A stretch of 64,000 nt of DNA from Thermococcus sp. (GCF_015521605.1 NZ_WANV01000036.1:1-64000); one strand, 5' to 3'. Positions 26,712 through 34,745 are shown, numbered from the stretch's first letter. The notes: generated from the letters alone by a model not told the origin. Translations and numbers: made by a program.

Positions 26712-27588
26712 AGGGCAGCTCGATCCCCGTCTCCTCTGCAACTTTTACGACCCTCTCAAGTGGAACCACGGCACTCCTCGCGCCGACCTTCTGGACGGTG
26801 AGGTACGCCAGCACCATGCCCAGCCTTGCGGCTTCCTCCAGCGACCAGCCGTTGAGAACCCCGTAGATTACGCCCGCGTCGAAGGAATCCCCCGCACCGG
26901 TTGAGTCCACAACCTTGGCACTCAGCCCCCTCACCTCGTGCACGTTTCCATACTCGTCCCTCACCAGCGCCCCCCCGCCGTTGAGGGTCACCACGAGGTT
27001 CCTTGCCTCCGAGAGAGAAAGATCCAGAGAACCGAACTTCCGCCTGTACTCGTCTTCGTTCATCATCAGGTAATCCACCTTTCTCTCAATCTCGGGAGGA
27101 AGCTCCGCCTCCCCTATGTCGAGGGAGACCGTTATGCCGTTGTCGCTCGCGAAGTTCACGACCTCAACTATGGTCTCCGGAGGGTTAGAGGATAGGTGAA
27201 CGTGCCTCGTCGTCGAGAGATAATTGAAATCCACCTCCTTCATCCGGTTGGCACCCGGGTACTTCACTATCCTCTTGTCCTCACCGCGTATCATCGCCAC
27301 GGCCACACCGGAGGGAACGTCGACGACCTTTATGCCGCCGGTGTCCACACCGAGCTTTTTGAAGTATGCCAGGTGAGCCTCACCTATCTCGTCCCGACCA
27401 ACGGCACCTATATAGCCCGTCTTCAACCCAAAGGTGGCCAGCCAGCTTATCGTGTTTGCAGCTGCGCCGCCCAGACCGAAAAAAGCTTCTTTGGCGTTGA
27501 CCTTCTCGTGGAACTCGGGAAAACGCTCCATCAGCATTATGATGTCGTAGTTCAGATTCCCAATGCCCACCACATCAAATCTGACCAC
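26698..27588 (-). CDS. PfkB family carbohydrate/nucleoside kinase
   Basis: A ribokinase-fold kinase of about 296 residues. The N-terminal signature has the [15 protein letters not shown] helix, and the C-terminal PfkB signature [18 protein letters not shown] holds the catalytic Asp and the anion hole (GAGD). The lid region near residues 10-35 differs between substrate groups and does not let me name the substrate; nucleosides and sugars, including ribose derivatives, are phosphorylated by archaeal members. GTG 27588 is chosen for its spacing from GGGGGTGAGG. A TATA-like GATTATTAACG is at about 27626-27637 on the minus strand. Confidence 0.85.
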   Translation of the reverse strand: MVRFDVVGIGNLNYDIIMLMERFPEFHEKVNAKEAFFGLGGAAANTISWLATFGLKTGYIGAVGRDEIGEAHLAYFKKLGVDTGGIKVVDVPSGVAVAMIRGEDKRIVKYPGANRMKEVDFNYLSTTRHVHLSSNPPETIVEVVNFASDNGITVSLDIGEAELPPEIERKVDYLMMNEDEYRRKFGSLDLSLSEARNLVVTLNGGGALVRDEYGNVHEVRGLSAKVVDSTGAGDSFDAGVIYGVLNGWSLEEAARLGMVLAYLTVQKVGARSAVVPLERVVKVAEETGIELPFSRP

Positions 27589-27707
27589 AGGCCTCACCCC
27601 CTGAGTGAGATGATACGCCGGACTTCGTTAATAATCTTGCGGACGGTAGGGAAGGGAAAGATTTAAATATCCATTCCTACCCACATATGAGTAAGAGGTG
27701 AACAAAA

Positions 27708-28301
27708 ATGATGCTTGTATTGGAGGCCTACTTCAAGAACTACCCTGCCAGAAGGAAGGTAGCCGAGTTTCTCTTTGAAAACGGCCTCAGCGTAAAGAAC
27801 GGCAAGATATACCTTCGGAACGTGGAGGTTCCCATAAGCGAGCTCGCCAGGGTCATAGGGGTCAACAGGAAGATAGTCTATCACACCATAGAATACATTG
27901 AGAAGACCTATCCCCTCAAGCTCATCTTTGAGAGGCTCAATCCCCTGCCGAGCCTGATAGAGGTCGCCCCCCTGATGGGGTGGGAGGTTCTGGAGATAGA
28001 GCTGGACAAAGAGGGCTACCTCCGGGGCTTTTCCGAGGTTCTCGCCCTGCTCTCGGACAACGGCGTTTCGGTAATGGAGGTGTTTAGCAGAAACCTCCGC
28101 GAAGAGCCCACGAAGCTCTACATAGTGATAGACGGAACCCTGCCCGTTGAGGTCTTCATGCGCATCAAGGAGATGGAGGGTTTCAGGAAGCTCATACTCC
28201 ACACGCCCGAGAAGGATAAGGAGAGGTTCGTCTGCAACTACTGCGAGGTCAAATACTGCCCAAAAAGGGTTCTCATCGAGAGGTTTGAGGCTACCCCGTG
28301 A
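27708..28301 (+). CDS. HTH regulator with ACT-like domain and C-terminal cysteine motif
   Basis: A 197-residue predicted regulator. An HTH at about 45-70 ([22 protein letters not shown]) is followed by an ACT-like beta-alpha-beta domain ([22 protein letters not shown] ... [18 protein letters not shown], about 103-155), a fold that senses amino acids or other small ligands. The C-terminus carries [13 protein letters not shown], a compact Cys cluster that could bind zinc or iron-sulfur. A strong TATA GATTTAAATATCC (27660-27672) and GAGGTGA precede the start; ATG 27711 is an alternative start. Targets are unknown. Confidence 0.8.
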   Translation: MMLVLEAYFKNYPARRKVAEFLFENGLSVKNGKIYLRNVEVPISELARVIGVNRKIVYHTIEYIEKTYPLKLIFERLNPLPSLIEVAPLMGWEVLEIELDKEGYLRGFSEVLALLSDNGVSVMEVFSRNLREEPTKLYIVIDGTLPVEVFMRIKEMEGFRKLILHTPEKDKERFVCNYCEVKYCPKRVLIERFEATP

Positions 28302-28566
28302 CTTTAAAGCCTTCCAGCCCCTCCGGTTCCTCCCATTTTACATCCACCCTCGTTACCCTGGCAAGCATCGGGCCCTGGTGCGCCCAGCCGATGAGCGCTT
28401 CCACCCTTTCGGGGTCACCCTCAATAACGGCCTCGACGGTTCCATCGGGCAGGTTCCTTACCCAGCCGCTGAGACCGAGTTTTCTCGCTTCCCTCTGCAT
28501 GCTCCACCTGAAGCCAACCCCTTGAACGCGTCCGTAGATTCTAAGGTGAGCCCTCACCCGCTCCAT
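28291..28566 (-). CDS. acyP: Acylphosphatase
   Basis: A 91-residue enzyme that hydrolyses acyl phosphates. The signature [16 protein letters not shown] (about 12-27) holds the catalytic Arg (Arg20), and the second signature [18 protein letters not shown] (about 34-51) holds the catalytic Asn (Asn38). Size and both motifs are standard. The 3' end overlaps the convergent regulator gene by 11 bases. Confidence 0.95.
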   Translation of the reverse strand: MERVRAHLRIYGRVQGVGFRWSMQREARKLGLSGWVRNLPDGTVEAVIEGDPERVEALIGWAHQGPMLARVTRVDVKWEEPEGLEGFKVTG

Positions 28567-28644
28567 ACCTCATCCCGTTGATGATACCCCCACAACCGAT
28601 TTAAGCTTATCCATCGAGTTCAGAACAGGGTGGGGGACATGGAG

Positions 28645-28950
28645 ATGATATTCGTCTACACGACCTTCCCGGACTGGGAGAGCGCCGAAAGGATAGTGAA
28701 GACCCTGCTTGAGAAAAAGCTCATCGCCTGCGCCAACCTCAGGGAGCACAGGGCGTTCTACTGGTGGCAGGGGAAGATTGAGGAGGACACCGAGGTCGGT
28801 GCCATACTCAAGACGAGCGTCGAGAAGTGGAAGGAGCTGAGGGAGGCCATAAAGGAGATGCACCCCTACACCGTTCCAATAATAGCCCGCATCGAGGTCG
28901 ACAAGGTGAACGGTGAATACGCTGAGTGGCTTGAGAAGGTGCTGACATGA
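28645..28950 (+). CDS. cutA: Divalent-cation tolerance protein CutA
   Basis: A 101-residue trimeric CutA1 protein, known for extreme thermostability in Pyrococcus. Typical segments are [42 protein letters not shown] and HPYTVPII. The role is uncertain; metal tolerance was suggested from bacterial mutants. ATG 28645 is eight bases from GGGTGGGGG and matches family starts; ATG 28639 is too close. Its stop overlaps the start of the DUF99 gene (ATGA). Confidence 0.93.
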   Translation: MIFVYTTFPDWESAERIVKTLLEKKLIACANLREHRAFYWWQGKIEEDTEVGAILKTSVEKWKELREAIKEMHPYTVPIIARIEVDKVNGEYAEWLEKVLT

Positions 28951-29534
28951 TAAGGAAGGTCAAGCCCCAGATCCGCGTCGTAGGGTTTGACGATGGGACG
29001 TTCTCTTTTTCTTCCAAACTCAGAGGGGAGAAGACCATTCTAGTGGGAGTTGTCATGAAGGGCTCTCAGGAAGTCATGGGAGTCCTCTCGCGCTGGATAA
29101 CCGTTGATGGAAACGACGCCACCGACGCAATGATAGACGCCGTCAACTCCTCCAGGTTCAAAGATCTGAGGCTAATTCTCCTCAAGGGGATAACCTACGC
29201 GGGTTTCAACGTCGTTGACCTGGAGAGGCTCCACGGGGAGACGGGTCTTCCGGTGGTAGTCGTTATCAGGAAGAGGCCGGACATGGAGGCGATGGAAAGG
29301 GCGCTAAGAAAGCACTTCAGTGATGCCGAGGAAAGGATAGAACTCCTTAGAAAATCGCCTCCCCTCCTGGAGCTCATCCCGGAGAGGCTCTACATCCAAG
29401 TGGTGGGAATCGAGGGAAACAAAGCCTCCGAAGTCGTCAGGGTCACGACCCGAACCGGGCTCGTCCCGGAGCCCCTCAGGCTGGCACACATGATAGCGAG
29501 CGCCGTTATGAGTGGAGAAAGCACCCGGGAGTAA
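28947..29534 (+). CDS. DUF99 family protein (endonuclease V-like fold)
   Basis: A 195-residue protein of family DUF99, which is distantly related to endonuclease V. The segment [11 protein letters not shown] near residue 11 and the [22 protein letters not shown] strand-turn are typical. Whether it keeps nuclease activity is not known. The ATG overlaps the cutA stop codon (ATGA), so the two are coupled. The C/D box RNA follows 31 bases downstream with its own TATA. Confidence 0.85.
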   Translation: MIRKVKPQIRVVGFDDGTFSFSSKLRGEKTILVGVVMKGSQEVMGVLSRWITVDGNDATDAMIDAVNSSRFKDLRLILLKGITYAGFNVVDLERLHGETGLPVVVVIRKRPDMEAMERALRKHFSDAEERIELLRKSPPLLELIPERLYIQVVGIEGNKASEVVRVTTRTGLVPEPLRLAHMIASAVMSGESTRE

Positions 29535-29545
29535 GTTTATAAGAG
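29535..29545 (+). promoter_or_regulatory. Promoter of the C/D box sRNA
   Basis: GTTTATAAGAG is a near-consensus TATA box whose centre is about 25 bases before the predicted 5' end of the guide RNA at 29566. Confidence 0.6.
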
Positions 29546-29565
29546 AGCCGAAGAAAGAGAGAAAC

Positions 29566-29628
29566 GGCCGATGATGGCAACAGGGTAGCTACCGAATCTT
29601 GATGTGGAAGCCGTTCCAGTCTGAGGCT
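29566..29628 (+). ncRNA. C/D box sRNA (2'-O-methylation guide)
   Basis: All four boxes are in order: C ATGATGG (29571-29577), D' CCGA (29592-29595), C' TGATGTG (29600-29606), D CTGA (29621-29624). Flanking GGCC/GGCT closes a terminal stem with one G-U pair. The D' guide is complementary to UAGCUACCCUG, a sequence of the type found just before GGGGAUAACAGG in domain V of archaeal 23S rRNA; by the box+5 rule the U of AGCU-ACCC is the target. The D guide is complementary to ACUGGAACGG and would direct the second G; I cannot place that target. Own promoter at 29535-29545. No protein gene overlaps it. Confidence 0.78.
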
Positions 29629-30463
29629 AATCGCACGGCACCAACAGTACCGGGACTTTTGAGTCCCTCATGACCCTCTCCGCGGTGCTTCCAAGGAGCA
29701 GATCCTTCAGAAAGTTCCTGCCCTTCTTGCCTATGACTATCAGCGTGGCGTTCTTTGCGATGGCCGTCCCTATTATCGCCTGACTGGCACTGCCCACGAG
29801 AACCTCAACGTCAAAGTGGGCCTTCACGCCCCGGGCGGACTTCCTGAGGTTAATCTTCGCCACCTCTATGTTGTGCTCAAGCTCGTCCATCTTCCCGTAG
29901 TCCACGGAGTGCACGAGGATTCCCCGTTCTATGAGCTCCTCGAACTCCCTCACGGTCTTGACTATCTTTACCGAGCACTTCGAGAAGTCAAGTGCAACCA
30001 GGGGGCGCTTGAATATTGTCGAACAGTCCACCGATGGCTCAAAGCCGTCGTCCTTTTTCTGGTACTTCAGGAGGAGAACCGGCCTTCTGGTGGCCCTGGC
30101 AAGGTTGGAGGCGGTGCTTCCCATGAACATCGTCCTCCAGATGTTCTCACCAACGCTTGGGATGACGACGAGGTCTATGTCCCTTTCCTCCGCCACCTCT
30201 GCTATCTCTATGGAGGGAATCCCTATCCTGACTATCGCGTTCACATCCACACCCTCAGTCCTGAGCTCTTCGGCGAGCTTCTCAAGCTTCTCGCGGTAGA
30301 TGTCCTCAAGCTCAAAGGCCTCGAACTCGGCGATGGTTATGTCAACAACGTGGATGAGGTGAAGCTCCCCAACTCCCATGGAGATGAGCTTCGGGATGCA
30401 GGTGCGCAGGGCGTGCAGGGAAACGTCCGAAAAGTCGGTCGGGTACAAAACCTTCTCAAACAT
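29627..30463 (-). CDS. Tandem universal stress protein (two UspA domains)
   Basis: A 278-residue protein of two fused USP domains. Domain 1 (about 1-145) begins VLYPTDFSD and ends with an altered nucleotide loop ([17 protein letters not shown]). Domain 2 (about 155-278) keeps the ATP-binding G2xG9xGS motif ([20 protein letters not shown]), so one ATP site may be intact and the other degenerate. The start is ATG 30463 after GAGGTG; a longer reading from 30472 begins in that site. It is divergent from gcvT. Its 3' end abuts the C/D box RNA from the other strand. Confidence 0.9.
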   Translation of the reverse strand: MFEKVLYPTDFSDVSLHALRTCIPKLISMGVGELHLIHVVDITIAEFEAFELEDIYREKLEKLAEELRTEGVDVNAIVRIGIPSIEIAEVAEERDIDLVVIPSVGENIWRTMFMGSTASNLARATRRPVLLLKYQKKDDGFEPSVDCSTIFKRPLVALDFSKCSVKIVKTVREFEELIERGILVHSVDYGKMDELEHNIEVAKINLRKSARGVKAHFDVEVLVGSASQAIIGTAIAKNATLIVIGKKGRNFLKDLLLGSTAERVMRDSKVPVLLVPCD

Positions 30464-30566
30464 CTTGGACACCTCAGTATTAATTTGGACGTTGGTGCTT
30501 ATTATCGTTATCCATTCAATTGGAAAGGGTTATAACGCTCAGAGCGAACTCTCAACGGTGATAGCT

Positions 30567-31763
30567 ATGGTTAAGAGGGTTCACATCTTTGACTGGCACA
30601 GGGAGAACGCGAAGAAGGTCGAGGAGTTCGCCGGCTGGGAGATGCCCATCTGGTACTCCAGCATAAAGGAGGAGCACCTAACCGTTAGGAACGGCGTCGG
30701 AATCTTCGACGTCTCCCACATGGGAGAGTTCATCTTCCGCGGTAAGGACGCCCTGGAGTTCCTTCAGTATGTGACCACCAACGACATTTCAAGGCCCCCG
30801 GCGATAAGCGGAACCTACACGCTCGTCCTCAACGAGAGGGGCGCTGTAAAGGACGAGACGCTGGTCTTCAACATGGGCAACGACACCTACATGATGGTCT
30901 GTGACAGCGATGCCTTCGAGAAGCTCGACGCCTGGTTCAACGCGATAAAGCGCGGAATCGAGAAGTTCGGCGAGCTTGACCTTGAGATTGAAAACAAGAC
31001 CTACGACATGGTAATGTTCTCCATCCAGGGCCCGAAGGCGAGAGACCTCGCCAAGGACCTCTTCGGCATCGACATCAACGACCTCTGGTGGTTCCAGGCA
31101 AAGGAGGTCGAGCTCGATGGGATCAAGATGCTCCTCTCAAGGAGCGGCTACACCGGTGAGAACGGCTTTGAGGTTTACTTCGAGGACGCCAACCCCTATC
31201 ACCCGGACGAGAGCAAGCGCGGGGAGCCGGAGAAGGCCCTCCACGTCTGGAAGACCATCCTCGATGCCGGGGAGAAGTACGGCATAAAGCCCGCTGGACT
31301 GGGAGCGAGGGACACCCTCAGGCTTGAGGCCGGCTACACGCTCTACGGCAACGAGACCAAGGAGCTCCAGCTCCTCAGCACCGACATCGACGAAGTTACG
31401 CCCCTCCAGGCCAACCTCGACTTCGCCATCTTCTGGGACAAGGAGTTCATAGGAAAGGAGGCCCTCCTCAAGCAGAGGGAGCGCGGCCTCGGCAGGAAGA
31501 TGGTGCACTTCAAAATGGTTGACAGGGGCATTCCGAGGGAGGGCTATGCCGTCTACGCGAACGGCGAGCCCATAGGAGAGGTAACCAGCGGGACCAGCTC
31601 CCCGCTCCTCGGAATTGGCATTGGGATAGCCTTCGTGAAGGAGGAGTACGCCAGGCCTGGCGTCGAGCTGGAGATAGAGATAAGGGGCAAGCCCAAGAAG
31701 GCCGTAACCGTTGCTCCGCCCTTCTACGACCCCAAGAAGTACGGAGCCTTCAGGGAGGAGTGA
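30567..31763 (+). CDS. gcvT: Aminomethyltransferase (glycine cleavage system T protein)
   Basis: Releases ammonia from the aminomethyl group carried on H protein and makes 5,10-methylene-tetrahydropterin. The 398-residue protein has the T-protein folate-binding domain (about 1-270, with [13 protein letters not shown] and [15 protein letters not shown], where the catalytic Asp region follows the first) and the C-terminal barrel (about 290-390). The other glycine cleavage genes are not in this window. ATG 30567 follows CGGTGAT; TATA GGGTTATAACG is at 30526-30536. The in-frame upstream extension overlaps the USP gene and is unlikely. Confidence 0.93.
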   Translation: MVKRVHIFDWHRENAKKVEEFAGWEMPIWYSSIKEEHLTVRNGVGIFDVSHMGEFIFRGKDALEFLQYVTTNDISRPPAISGTYTLVLNERGAVKDETLVFNMGNDTYMMVCDSDAFEKLDAWFNAIKRGIEKFGELDLEIENKTYDMVMFSIQGPKARDLAKDLFGIDINDLWWFQAKEVELDGIKMLLSRSGYTGENGFEVYFEDANPYHPDESKRGEPEKALHVWKTILDAGEKYGIKPAGLGARDTLRLEAGYTLYGNETKELQLLSTDIDEVTPLQANLDFAIFWDKEFIGKEALLKQRERGLGRKMVHFKMVDRGIPREGYAVYANGEPIGEVTSGTSSPLLGIGIGIAFVKEEYARPGVELEIEIRGKPKKAVTVAPPFYDPKKYGAFREE

Positions 31764-31825
31764 TTCCTCCCGTTTTATTGTCTTCTCCATCCCCCGATTT
31801 TTCCTTAATCACCCAAAATCCTTTA

Positions 31826-31856
31826 GGTAATGGGGGCGTTACCTGGTAACGGGGGC
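31826..31856 (+). promoter_or_regulatory. Repeat/palindrome upstream of the EamA transporter
   Basis: GGTAATGGGGGC and GGTAACGGGGGC form a direct repeat around GTTACC, and GTTACC-T-GGTAAC (31838-31850) is a perfect palindrome. It ends about 35 bases before the TATA GGATTTATATTT (31891-31902), an activator-like position. The rest of the 31764-31922 gap has a T-rich run after gcvT and nothing else that I can name. Confidence 0.45.
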
Positions 31857-31922
31857 AGAACCGAATTTTATTCAGGAAACCAAAATCGCTGGATTTATAT
31901 TTCCCGAGAATGAGTTGGAGCT

Positions 31923-32750
31923 ATGTCCAGAAAACACGCCGTCGGCGCGGTGCTCCTCTGGTCAACCGTCGCGAGCGCCTTCAAGCTCTCGCTGCGCTAC
32001 ATGAGCCCCCTCCAGTTACTCTTATACGCTTCCCTGACTTCACTCATCGTATTTGGCTTTCTTTACTCCAGGGAGTTCTCGCTGAGGAAAGAGAACCTTC
32101 GCTCCGCCTATCTGGGCTTAATAAATCCGCTCCTCTACTACACCGTGCTCTTCTCGGCCTACGACAGGCTTCCGGCACAGGAGGCGCAGGCGCTCAACTA
32201 CACCTGGCCTCTCATGCTCGTCCTGCTCTCGATCCCCCTCCTCGGAAAGAGGCCGGGAGCGAGAACGGTGCTGGGACTCTTCATAGGCTTCCTTGGGGCA
32301 TTGGTTGTGGCCACGAAGGGAAACATAACCGGCCTGAACTTTTCGGATCCGGTTGGCGTCGCCCTCGGTCTGGGGAGCGCGGTGATATGGGCGAGCTACT
32401 GGATCCTCAACCTGCGCGATGACAGGCCACTCATCGAGAAGATGTTCTGGAACTTCCTCTTCGGGTTCGCTTACGTTTCGGTGGTTCTCGCGCTATCGGG
32501 CCGGCCTGCCGTTCCTCCAGCGGAAGGCCTCGTCGGGGCGGCCTACGTCGGCCTCTTCGAGATGGGTATCACGTTCCTCCTCTGGTACAGGGCGGTCGAG
32601 GGCGACATGGCCTTCGCCTCAAACCTGGCCTACCTCGTGCCCTTCCTGAGCCTCTTCTTCATCTCCCTCGTCGTCGGGGAAGGCATCGCCCCGGCAACGG
32701 TGCTGGGGCTGGCGATGATAGTGGGCGGTATAATCATCGGAAAGAGATAG
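31923..32750 (+). CDS. EamA family transporter (DMT superfamily)
   Basis: A 275-residue protein with about ten membrane helices arranged as two EamA repeats (about 5-130 and 145-273). These are exporters or exchangers of small metabolites; the substrate is not predictable. Typical features are the LSLRYMSPLQLLLYAS start and the C-terminal GEGIAPATVLGLAMIVGGIIIGKR. TATA at 31891-31902 and a weak GTTGGAG ribosome site precede ATG 31923. It is followed closely by the tRNA-Trp promoter. Confidence 0.88.
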   Translation: MSRKHAVGAVLLWSTVASAFKLSLRYMSPLQLLLYASLTSLIVFGFLYSREFSLRKENLRSAYLGLINPLLYYTVLFSAYDRLPAQEAQALNYTWPLMLVLLSIPLLGKRPGARTVLGLFIGFLGALVVATKGNITGLNFSDPVGVALGLGSAVIWASYWILNLRDDRPLIEKMFWNFLFGFAYVSVVLALSGRPAVPPAEGLVGAAYVGLFEMGITFLLWYRAVEGDMAFASNLAYLVPFLSLFFISLVVGEGIAPATVLGLAMIVGGIIIGKR

Positions 32751-32753
32751 CAA

Positions 32754-32764
32754 AACTTATAAAC
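32754..32764 (+). promoter_or_regulatory. Promoter of tRNA-Trp
   Basis: AACTTATAAAC is a near-consensus TATA box about 30 bases upstream of the tRNA 5' end, right after the EamA stop codon. Confidence 0.65.
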
Positions 32765-32789
32765 TCGGCTTGGGTAGGTTAAGCCGGAT

Positions 32790-32930
32790 GGGGGCGTGGT
32801 GTAGCCTGGTCCATCATCGCGGGCTCCAGAGGTATGAGGACTTGCGGGTTTGCTGATTTGGGGATGAGCCTTTGGAGCTCTGACCCGGAGAAACCCGCGG
32901 ACCGGGGTTCAAATCCCCGCGCCCCCACCA
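32790..32930 (+). tRNA. tRNA-Trp (anticodon CCA) with a 63-base guide-RNA intron
   Basis: Acceptor stem GGGGGCG/CGCCCCC, encoded CCA, anticodon CCA at 32826-32828. The intron (about 32830-32892) lies between positions 37 and 38. The bulge-helix-bulge is clear: CTCC (32824-32827) pairs with GGAG (32887-32890), with 3-base bulges AGA and AAA. The intron has C/D boxes: ATGAGGA (32835-32841), D' CTGA (32853-32856), C' GATGAGC (32863-32869), D CTGA (32880-32883). The D guide pairs with GCTCCA and sets the target at C34; the D' guide pairs with AAACCCGC and sets the target at position 39, which here is C. Introns of this kind are known for euryarchaeal tRNA-Trp. Confidence 0.96.
32830..32892 (+). 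ncRNA. Intronic C/D box guide RNA of tRNA-Trp
   Basis: The intron itself is the guide. Using the box+5 rule, base G75 of the D guide (32875) faces C34 of the anticodon loop, and base 32848 of the D' guide faces the first base of the 3' anticodon stem strand (32894, position 39). Both targets are in the same precursor, one in each exon. Confidence 0.85.
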
Positions 32931-33110
32931 TTGAAATCCTTCTGACGGAAGTTCCATTGGGGCTTGAGTGCCTTTTTCAGTAGGTTCCTGTTTGTGTTTC
33001 TTGCCATCGGCCGCCACCAACCACTTGAAGGGGATGTAACTCCCCATGTGCCCCCTTGGTTGGGACATTTTGGCCGGCCCGAACGGGCAGGATTATTTGT
33101 CCGGCTAGGG
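32931..33110 (-). mobile_element. Possible IS200/IS605-type 3' end remnant (weak)
   Basis: This stretch contains no intact gene. On the minus strand two overlapping open frames run through it: one reads SYIPFKWLVAADGKKHKQEP, similar in flavour to C-terminal tails of Thermococcales TnpB/OrfB proteins, the other reads on for about 60 codons to a TGA-like stop. The minus-strand end CTTCCGTCAGAAGGATTTCAA has a small CTTC/GAAG hairpin followed by TTTCAA, as at right ends of this IS group, and stops two bases from the tRNA-Trp CCA. No transposase core is present. This is a tentative reading. Confidence 0.3.
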
Positions 33111-33126
33111 CTTTTCTGAAGTCTCC

Positions 33127-33190
33127 GCCAGCCTTTGTCAGAGGGTACTCGTCAAACTTCCAGAAAAAGGACTGCCAGCCTTTGCAAAGG
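33127..33190 (+). promoter_or_regulatory. Direct repeat GCCAGCCTTTG and palindrome CCTTTGCAAAGG
   Basis: GCCAGCCTTTG occurs at 33127-33137 and 33174-33184. The second copy is part of the perfect 12-base palindrome CCTTTGCAAAGG (33179-33190); the first is part of an imperfect one (CCTTTGTCAGAGG). The palindrome is about 15-20 bases upstream of the TATA GTTTTATTAAC (33207-33217) of the next gene, an activator-like position. Confidence 0.4.
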
Positions 33191-33249
33191 TTCAGTGGGA
33201 GCGGAAGTTTTATTAACTTTGACTCATAAAAAGTTTACGAGGTGGTATC

Positions 33250-33486
33250 ATGGAGGAGCCCATAAAGATAGGCCACGACAAGTTCTACATCGGCGAGGGA
33301 GAAACGGCCAGAAGGGAGCTCCGCGTGGTTAAGGTTGGTGACGACGTGATCCAGGTTCAGGAAGAGGTCCACGGCATCATAGCCCTCGTTGGTGCAAGCT
33401 CAAGCGTCAACATAAAGAAGGAAGAGCTCAAGAACCTGATCAAGGTTGCCAAAGAGGAGTTCGGATGGACCGACATCTGCGAGTGA
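33250..33486 (+). CDS. Conserved hypothetical protein, 78 residues
   Basis: A small, acidic alpha-beta protein without signal or membrane segment: beta-rich first half (ELRVVKVGDDVIQVQEEVHGIIALVG) and a helical C-terminal part ending FGWTDICE. TATA GTTTTATTAAC and CGAGGTGGT precede the ATG. No family is recognised. It precedes fbp by about 110 bases on the same strand but fbp has its own promoter and TGM site, so they are probably regulated apart. Confidence 0.75.
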   Translation: MEEPIKIGHDKFYIGEGETARRELRVVKVGDDVIQVQEEVHGIIALVGASSSVNIKKEELKNLIKVAKEEFGWTDICE

Positions 33487-33531
33487 ATCTCTCTTTTTTC
33501 CGCCGAATCCCGGCTTTGCCGTCTCCATGAG

Positions 33532-33548
33532 TATCATTGGCGGTGATA
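33532..33548 (+). promoter_or_regulatory. Thermococcales glycolytic motif (TGM) upstream of fbp
   Basis: TATCAT-N5-GTGATA matches the known TGM TATCAC-N5-GTGATA with one mismatch. It ends six bases before the fbp TATA region (CGTTTTATAAGC, 33553-33564). TGM sites upstream of TATA are associated with activation of gluconeogenic genes by the TrmB-type regulator Tgr. Confidence 0.75.
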
Positions 33549-33598
33549 TTAACGTTTTATAAGCATAAAAGTGCTTAAAAGCCATCGAGGTGATTGCC

Positions 33599-34726
33599 AT
33601 GGCAGTTGGAGAGAAGATAACGATCAGCGTTATAAAGGCCGACATCGGCGGCTGGCCCGGACATTCGAGGGTTCATCCCCAGCTTGTCGAGACCGCCGAG
33701 GAGGTTCTTGCCAAGGCCCGGGAGGAGGGCATGATAATCGACTTCTACGTCGCCACATGTGGAGACGACCTTCAGCTCATCATGACCCACAGGAAGGGTG
33801 TTGACAGCTCCGAGATACACGGTCTCGCCTGGAAGGCCTTTGAGGAGGCCACGAAGGTCGCCAAGGAGCTCGGTCTCTACGGTGCCGGACAGGACCTCCT
33901 GAAGGACGCCTTCAGCGGCAACATAAGGGGAATGGGTCCAGGAATAGCTGAGATGGAGATAACCGTGAGAAAGAGCGAGCCTGTAGTTACCTTCCACATG
34001 GACAAGACCGAGCCCGGTGCCTTCAACCTTCCGATATTCAGGATGTTCGCAGACCCGTTCAACACCGCCGGGCTCGTGATAGACCCCAACATGCACATGG
34101 GCTTCCGCTTTGAGGTCTGGGACATAAAGGAGCACACGAGGGTTACCCTCAACACTCCCGAGGAGCTCTACGACCTCCTCGCCCTCATCGGCGCCAAGTC
34201 AAGGTATGTCATCAAGAGGGTCTTCCCCAAGGAGGGCCACAAGATACCGAAGGACGAACCGGTCGCCGTCATAAGCACCGAGAAGCTCTACGAAATAGCC
34301 GGCGAGTACGTTGGAAAGGACGACCCGGTAGCCATCGTTAGGGCTCAGAGCGGCCTTCCGGCACTCGGAGAGGTTCTTGAGCCCTTCGCATTCCCTCACC
34401 TGGTCAGCGGCTGGATGAGGGGCTCACACAACGGCCCGATAATGCCCGTCCCGATGCACATGGCCAACCCGACCAGGTTCGATGGACCTCCAAGGGTCGT
34501 CGCCCTCGGCTGGCAGATAAGCCCCGAAGGAAAGCTCGTCGGCCCGGTTGACCTCTTCGACGACCCGGCCTTCGATGGGGCCAGGCAGAAGGCCCTTGAG
34601 ATCGCCGAGTACATGCGCAGGCACGGCCCGTTCGAGCCCCACAGACTCCCGATGGAGGACATGGAGTACACCACCCTCCCGGGAGTTCTGGAGAAGCTCA
34701 AGGACAGATTCGAGCCCGTCGAGTGA
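33599..34726 (+). CDS. fbp: Fructose-1,6-bisphosphate aldolase/phosphatase
   Basis: Bifunctional archaeal type V enzyme that condenses triose phosphates to fructose 1,6-bisphosphate and then removes the 1-phosphate, the committing steps of gluconeogenesis. The 375-residue protein has metal ligands in KADIGGWPGH near the N-terminus, the lysine/tyrosine active-site region around GLYGAGQDLLKDAFSGN, and FNLPIFRMFADPFNTAGLVIDP. ATG 33599 follows GAGGTGATT; the reading from GTG 33590 starts inside that site. Transcription is likely induced without sugar through the TGM upstream of its TATA box. Confidence 0.96.
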   Translation: MAVGEKITISVIKADIGGWPGHSRVHPQLVETAEEVLAKAREEGMIIDFYVATCGDDLQLIMTHRKGVDSSEIHGLAWKAFEEATKVAKELGLYGAGQDLLKDAFSGNIRGMGPGIAEMEITVRKSEPVVTFHMDKTEPGAFNLPIFRMFADPFNTAGLVIDPNMHMGFRFEVWDIKEHTRVTLNTPEELYDLLALIGAKSRYVIKRVFPKEGHKIPKDEPVAVISTEKLYEIAGEYVGKDDPVAIVRAQSGLPALGEVLEPFAFPHLVSGWMRGSHNGPIMPVPMHMANPTRFDGPPRVVALGWQISPEGKLVGPVDLFDDPAFDGARQKALEIAEYMRRHGPFEPHRLPMEDMEYTTLPGVLEKLKDRFEPVE

Positions 34727-34745
34727 TTTCCTTTTCCCCTTTTCT
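34727..34745 (+). terminator. T/C-rich terminator-like stretch after fbp
   Basis: Pyrimidine-rich TTTCCTTTTCCCCTTTTCT directly follows the fbp stop codon. Archaeal termination often uses such T-rich runs; no stable hairpin is visible. Confidence 0.45.

Noticed and set aside
29627-30463. Universal stress protein as an antisense regulator of the C/D RNA
   Set aside because: Only one or two bases overlap at the ends; nothing suggests regulation.
32814-33068. An 84-codon minus-strand frame running through tRNA-Trp
   Set aside because: The GDLNPG-type reading is the complement of the tRNA T-arm; not a gene, though its 5' half resembles a TnpB tail and is noted separately.
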